From NCBI GenBank assembly GCA_045403145.1, contig JAXIPA010000208.1, forward strand, positions 1-8,017: a stretch of 8,017 bases of DNA, given 5' to 3'. Below, in pieces: positions 5,298 to 8,017 of this stretch (positions are counted from its first letter, which is position 1; each line of letters begins with the position of its first letter). The DNA comes from JAJYKN01 sp045403145 (GTDB taxonomy: Bacteria; Nitrospirota; UBA9217). The position numbers and the translations under genes were made by a program. Under the pieces are notes generated by a model, which ran no database searches, was not told the DNA's origin, and saw only the letters and a list, made by a program, of their open reading frames with translations.

Positions 5298-5414
5298 AGG
5301 CCAGCCGCAGCATCTTCCGGCTCAAGGATGCATCCCTCGAAGCCTCCGACAACCTCCCCGACCGAAGAAATGCGGAATGCGGATTTCGGAATTTAGGGAG
5401 ATTGTCCCGGATTT
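5298..5414 (+). pseudogene. hsdM: hsdM fragment B (C-terminal region)
   Basis: Bases 5298-5363 align without gaps to 1009-1074 of the window's hsdM, with 58 of 66 positions identical by my count, and encode IFRLKDASLEASDNLPD (hsdM: IFWLKDESLEASDNLPD). After a replaced stretch containing GCGGAATGCGGATTTCGG, bases 5392-5405 match hsdM 1128-1141 exactly (14 nt) and encode FREIVPDL against FREIVSDL, now in a different frame. The gap is 28 nt here against 53 nt in hsdM, so about 25 nt are lost and the frame is broken. It is a dead remnant. The ORF that covers part of it (5263-5448) is not a real gene. Confidence 0.85.
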
Positions 5415-5512
5415 GGGATATTCAAAGGCTGATAAAACGACCCACTGATTAAGATTCAGCGAATCGAAGTTTGCCAGATAAGCTTTTCTAAGAGGAACAT
5501 CAGGAATAAAGG

Positions 5513-6037
5513 ATGATGCTTAAAGGGCTCAATTATCTGAAAGCCGTATTTGTACTTCTCATGGCCGTCTACGGCATCATCTGCGCCGTTGACGTGACGG
5601 TCCCCCGGTTTCTTGACCGCGTGGACCTGGTCGTCCATGAAGCCGGACATATGCTTTTCAGCTGGTTCGGAGAATCGCTCATGGTCCTGGGCGGCACCAT
5701 CGGCCAGCTTTTCGTGCCAATTGCCTTCACCGTGTATTTCTACTTTCGAGAGGAGTCCTTCTCCTCCGCAGTTACGCTCTTCTGGACCGGCCAGAACCTG
5801 TTCAATATATCGGTTTATGTAAAAGACGCCCAGGCCATGGCACTGCCGCTCGTCTCCGTGGGCGGCGGTGAAGATACCATTCATGACTGGAACTACCTGC
5901 TCATGAAATCCGGCCTGCTGCGCTGGGACCAGCTGATCGGCAACTGTTTTATCGGAGCGGGGATGCTGCTCATGATCGCATCGGTGGTCGCGGGCTTTTA
6001 CTTTTCGATCGAGAGGGAAAGCGCGACCAGCCGATAG
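5513..6037 (+). CDS. Membrane protein with HEAGH zinc-metalloprotease motif
   Basis: A 174-residue integral membrane protein. Helices are predicted at about residues 9-29, 56-78, 84-102 and 138-162. The motif H42-E43-A-G-H46 fits HExxH zinc ligands and is followed by a glycine pair GGTIGQLFVP, then WTGQNLFNISVYVKDA and GGGEDTIHDWNYLL (H124-D125). The HEAGH...HDWN arrangement recurs in small M50-like membrane proteins. A site-2-type protease role is plausible, but the usual NPDG-type M50 motif is not visible; the conserved HDW may supply the third ligand. Substrate unknown. ATG at 5513 or 5516; AGGA (5502-5505) is the probable ribosome-binding site. The gene is isolated and starts about 100 nt after hsdM fragment B. 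Both ends look complete. Confidence 0.8.
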   Translation: MMLKGLNYLKAVFVLLMAVYGIICAVDVTVPRFLDRVDLVVHEAGHMLFSWFGESLMVLGGTIGQLFVPIAFTVYFYFREESFSSAVTLFWTGQNLFNISVYVKDAQAMALPLVSVGGGEDTIHDWNYLLMKSGLLRWDQLIGNCFIGAGMLLMIASVVAGFYFSIERESATSR

Positions 6038-6071
6038 GTCCGGGTGTCGTATGAATGAATACTTTCGCGAA

Positions 6072-6098
6072 GGGACAATTAAGGACAGGGGACAATTA
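6072..6098. repeat. Two direct copies of GGGACAATTA
   Basis: GGGACAATTA occurs at 6072-6081 and 6089-6098, with GGACA again in between, giving a 17-bp period. Short arrays of GGACAATT are commonly seen as dispersed intergenic repeats. Between 6038 and 6260 I find no gene; a stem-loop follows at 6195-6240. Confidence 0.5.
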
Positions 6099-6194
6099 GG
6101 ATCAAGTCTTTCTTCGTGCAAAGGCACTTGCGTTATTGCACCCGCTATTCATCTCTTGATCACCAGCTAGCCTGAAAGGTTTCGACTATTCATG

Positions 6195-6240
6195 CCCAAC
6201 GTGGTTTCTTGAGTGACGTAGTTGCACCCGTTGCGTTGGG
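6195..6240. other. Inverted repeat with 7-bp arms
   Basis: CCCAACG (6195-6201) and CGTTGGG (6234-6240) are perfect reverse complements separated by 32 nt. The ends resemble integron attC core sequences, but the inner L elements are missing and the site is too short (see rejected list). Function unknown. Confidence 0.35.
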
Positions 6241-6344
6241 AATGTTACTCGATTGTGCTGATGTCTACTAAAGATAAAGTAAAACAAAAGAGAACCAAGG
6301 CAACGATCAGCCGCAACGCGTGCGATACTGCCGTGACCGCTTAG

Positions 6345-6875
6345 AGGGCGCCGTTAAAGTCGGATCGCAGCACAACCTTTGCTGCCATCGATTTCGAGAC
6401 CGCGAGCTACAGTCCGGACAGCGCCTGTGCGATCGGGCTGGTGGTCGTGAAGGGCAGCCGCATCATCCGGCGTGAGAACCATCTGATCCGGCCGCCGGAC
6501 AGACGGTTCGATTTCACCTACATTCACGGCCTGACGTGGGAGGATGTCCGCGACGCACCCACGTTCGCTGAATTATGGCCGACCTTGGGAGCGGCGCTTG
6601 CTGGCGTCGATTTCCTTGCAGCCCACAATGCCTCATTCGACAGGAGGGTTCTGGGATCGTGCTGCCAGACGTACCGCCTCCCTGAGCCATCCCTGTCATT
6701 CGTCTGCACCGTGAAATTGGCGCGGACTCTCTGGAAGTTGCGTCCAGCCAAATTGCCGGACGTATGCAGGCACCTCGAAATTCCGCTTAATCATCATGAG
6801 GCGGGCTCGGATGCCGAGGCGTGCGCAAGGATCGTGATCGAAGCCCGGAAGATGGGCTGGCAATGGGTCAGTTAG
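6345..6875 (+). CDS. DEDDh 3'-5' exonuclease (DnaQ/epsilon-like) without a canonical start
   Basis: All five DEDDh residues are present: Exo I AAIDFETAS (Asp 6390, Glu 6396), Exo II AHNASFDRRVL, and Exo III HHEAGSDAEACARI. The middle has IHGLTWEDVRDAPTFAELWP, as in stand-alone epsilon-like exonucleases that trim 3' ends of DNA or RNA. The frame opens after TAG at 6342-6344, and no ATG, GTG, TTG or CTG occurs before the Exo I motif; the first such codon is the CTG at 6438, with GTG following at 6441, and both would remove Exo I. Family members typically start one to a few residues before FAAIDFET. In the same frame left of the TAG, an ATG at 6261 opens a 27-codon lysine-rich stretch. The gene is therefore either a recent pseudogene with a lost start or a nonsense mutation, or uses an unusual start. 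It runs convergent to the PEP-CTERM gene. Confidence 0.8.
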   Translation, partial: RAPLKSDRSTTFAAIDFETASYSPDSACAIGLVVVKGSRIIRRENHLIRPPDRRFDFTYIHGLTWEDVRDAPTFAELWPTLGAALAGVDFLAAHNASFDRRVLGSCCQTYRLPEPSLSFVCTVKLARTLWKLRPAKLPDVCRHLEIPLNHHEAGSDAEACARIVIEARKMGWQWVS

Positions 6876-7131
6876 TAGGTCGGGCAGAGCAACGCGAAAT
6901 CCGCCACATTACCACTAACCAACGACAAATATTAAAAGGAGATTGCCGTGCAGGGGCGATAGGGGTGACGGTCTGCAATACGATGAAGAGCTGCGGGAAC
7001 TGGTGAGCCGATATGACAGGCAGGGAAGATCTTAACGTCGGAATTCCTTTTTTGACATTCGCTCGTTTCTCAGATAATCGGGGCCCTCTTGCAGCAGTTG
7101 ACGCACCTCGGAGCACTTCACATGATCATAA
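6876..7131. other. Gap after the exonuclease with no supported gene
   Basis: No homology-bearing ORF is recognised. AAAAGGAG (6934-6941) looks like a ribosome-binding site, but the GTG at 6948 hits a stop within five codons. Frame 1 from 6943 encodes about 30 residues ending with LQYDEELRELVSRYDRQGRS (TAA at 7033), which looks protein-like and could be a gene remnant; its TTG is too close to the binding site to be convincing. Confidence 0.3.
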
Positions 7132-7160
7132 AAAAGCCGGGGAAGCACTCCCCGGCTTTT
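7132..7160. terminator. Bidirectional intrinsic terminator between convergent genes
   Basis: AAAAGCCGGGGA (7132-7143) and TCCCCGGCTTTT (7149-7160) form a perfect 12-bp stem with a 5-nt loop. On the minus strand the stem is followed by a T6 tract, so it best terminates the PEP-CTERM gene 48 nt downstream of its stop; on the plus strand a T4 tract allows termination of transcripts from the exonuclease side. Confidence 0.88.
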
Positions 7161-7207
7161 GCTCTGCAGGTTGCCTTCATCCTTATCCCTCTGATGGAAG
7201 CTGAGGT

Positions 7208-7870
7208 TCAGCTTGGGTAATTTCTAGTATGACCGCCTGAGTACTTCCTCAAGAATTTCCTGCTAACGAACAGCCCCGTGAGAGCGGTTCCCAGTAAAAG
7301 CAGGGAAGAGGGTTCAGGCACTGATACGTGAGCGCCGGACATTTGTGTATACCATGTGTTCCTGAGGTTGTCGAAGAACACTGCATTAATATCACTGACC
7401 TCCGGCACAAATTCAGGCCGCGTGCCCAGAATGAGGAACGGACTCGTGTTGTCGCCACCTTCCGGCTGTATGAAGTTTTCCGGGTAGAGGAACACCGTGC
7501 GGTCTGCCTCCCAGACGCGGTAACTTTTCATCCATTCCCAGCTCGCGCGCTCCACGACAAGATACTGGTTGGCGATCACATAAATTTGAGCCGCCTCGGA
7601 TTCGCTCCCCGTTGTATCCTGACGGAACACAGAATCGCTCCACTCAAGAAGGCTATTGACGTACCTGACGGCAACATGGCTTATAAAGCTTTCGCTATAC
7701 TGGCTTTCGTCTATCCTGTTTCCATTGTCGTCGACTACGAAATCTGAAACCGAATAAAACCCTGCGACTCCAAAATTGCTGCGGGTTATGAGTTCAGCGA
7801 ATGCCCTGTCTACGCCGGAACACAACGTTAAAAATGCTGCGAAACACAATATGAGACCGCGCTTTTTCAA
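7208..7870 (-). CDS. PEP-CTERM sorting-domain exported protein
   Basis: A 220-residue exported protein. Residues 1-25 are a signal peptide (MKKRGLILCFAAFLTLCSG..AFA). The C-terminus carries the PEP-CTERM tripartite signal: VPEP at 184-187, a short hydrophobic helix SSLLLLGTALTGLFVS (188-203), and a basic cluster RKFLRK (204-209). Such proteins are processed by exosortase (EpsH/XrtA type) and go to the envelope or exopolysaccharide matrix; the exosortase is not in the window. The mature region (26-183) is Trp/Tyr-rich and acidic and I do not recognise it. The tail after the basic cluster, SGGHTRNYPS, is a little longer than usual. The start is TTG at 7870-7868, supported by AAAGGGGA just upstream; no nearby ATG fits. 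A 7-bp hairpin AAGCTGA/TCAGCTT (7198-7214) spans the stop codon, and the terminator follows. Confidence 0.9.
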   Translation of the reverse strand: MKKRGLILCFAAFLTLCSGVDRAFAELITRSNFGVAGFYSVSDFVVDDNGNRIDESQYSESFISHVAVRYVNSLLEWSDSVFRQDTTGSESEAAQIYVIANQYLVVERASWEWMKSYRVWEADRTVFLYPENFIQPEGGDNTSPFLILGTRPEFVPEVSDINAVFFDNLRNTWYTQMSGAHVSVPEPSSLLLLGTALTGLFVSRKFLRKYSGGHTRNYPS

Positions 7871-7913
7871 ATTAAGTCCCCTTTCACGTTAACCCGTAAT
7901 GTCAAAATTTTCA

Positions 7914-7940
7914 CCGCAGAGGACGCGGAGGACGCAGAGA
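7914..7940. repeat. Three-unit 9-bp tandem repeat (CGCRGAGG)
   Basis: CCGCAGAGG (7914-7922), ACGCGGAGG (7923-7931) and ACGCAGAGA (7932-7940), followed by AA. It is the same type as the repeat coding the hsdM C-terminus at 1157-1183. It sits 44-70 bp upstream of the PEP-CTERM start and right beside TTGACA (minus strand, 7904-7899), so it could lie over that gene's promoter region. Nothing further is recognised between 7941 and the window end. Confidence 0.65.
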
Positions 7941-8017
7941 AATTCTTGAATTACAACACATTAAACTCTTTCTCAGCTCCCTCCCCATCTGCGACCTCTC
8001 AAAATCTTCTTCTTTGA

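Noticed and set aside
5263..5448. 61-codon plus-strand ORF
   Set aside because: It is a chance ORF that reads the hsdM remnant out of frame for most of its length, and only its last part (FREIVPDL) is in the hsdM frame.
5456..6127. Minus-strand ORF of 223 codons
   Set aside because: It is antisense to the HEAGH membrane protein, which has clear motifs and helices; its front end is translated from the GGGACAATTA repeat.
6121..6141. Sigma54 promoter-like GGCAC ... TTGC
   Set aside because: The GG and GC dinucleotides are 3 bp too far apart for a -24/-12 promoter.
6165..6195. tRNA T-arm-like string (GGTTTCGACTATTC)
   Set aside because: No acceptor stem, anticodon arm or D arm could be built around it.
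6194..6241. attC-like integron site (GCCCAAC ... GTTGGGA)
   Set aside because: The outer boxes resemble RYYYAAC and GTTRRRY, but the last base does not fit, no paired inner L boxes are visible, the 48-bp span is shorter than usual attC sites, and there is no integrase or cassette pattern.
7899..7904. Minus-strand -35 box TTGACA for the PEP-CTERM gene
   Set aside because: The hexamer is perfect, but no -10 box occurs at 15-19 bp; the sequence there is the AGGGGA ribosome-binding site. It was not listed as a promoter.

Overview
The window is about 8 kb of mid-to-high GC DNA from a Gram-negative bacterium. A PEP-CTERM protein, a FlgO-like secreted protein and several dispersed palindromic repeats suggest an environmental lineage such as Nitrospirota or a deltaproteobacterial group. 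That placement is inference; no rRNA, tRNA or core phylogenetic marker is present. The left two thirds look like an accessory region assembled from pieces: genes are interspersed with truncated genes, gene fragments and repeats.

Layout, left to right. (1) 3-1193: most of a type I restriction-modification methyltransferase, hsdM, entering from the left edge; two repeat sequences are built into its reading frame. (2) 1193-1970: a zeta-toxin-like P-loop kinase and a small presumed antitoxin, overlapping each other and coupled to the hsdM stop. No hsdS or hsdR follows. (3) 1971-2260: a palindromic repeat, then a fragment of a second hsdM, then a good promoter with its -10 box between the arms of a perfect 10-bp inverted repeat. 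(4) 2264-2611: a DUF3024 protein. (5) 2761-3388: a YhcG/DUF1016 protein that has lost its nuclease domain and carries tandem palindromes in its linker, joined to the 3' end of an unrelated small gene. (6) 3423-5252: a small four-helix membrane protein, a possible coupled mini-ORF, and a secreted FlgO-like protein with a long uncharacterised C-terminal domain. (7) 5298-5414: a second hsdM fragment, from the C-terminal end. (8) 5513-6037: a membrane protein with an HEAGH zinc-protease motif. (9) 6261-6875: a DEDDh exonuclease with all catalytic residues but no usable start codon after an in-frame TAG. (10) A strong bidirectional terminator, then a convergent PEP-CTERM gene on the minus strand, with another copy of a 9-bp-period repeat upstream.

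The most interesting point is that the two hsdM fragments (about 2035-2125 and 5298-5414) lie in the same orientation and in N-to-C order. They flank about 3.2 kb of unrelated genes. A simple reading is a former second hsdM copy whose catalytic core was replaced by, or split by, this cargo. I see no CRISPR array, IS transposase, integrase, tRNA or rRNA, and no convincing complete new defence system. The nearest candidate is the toxin-antitoxin pair translationally coupled to hsdM.
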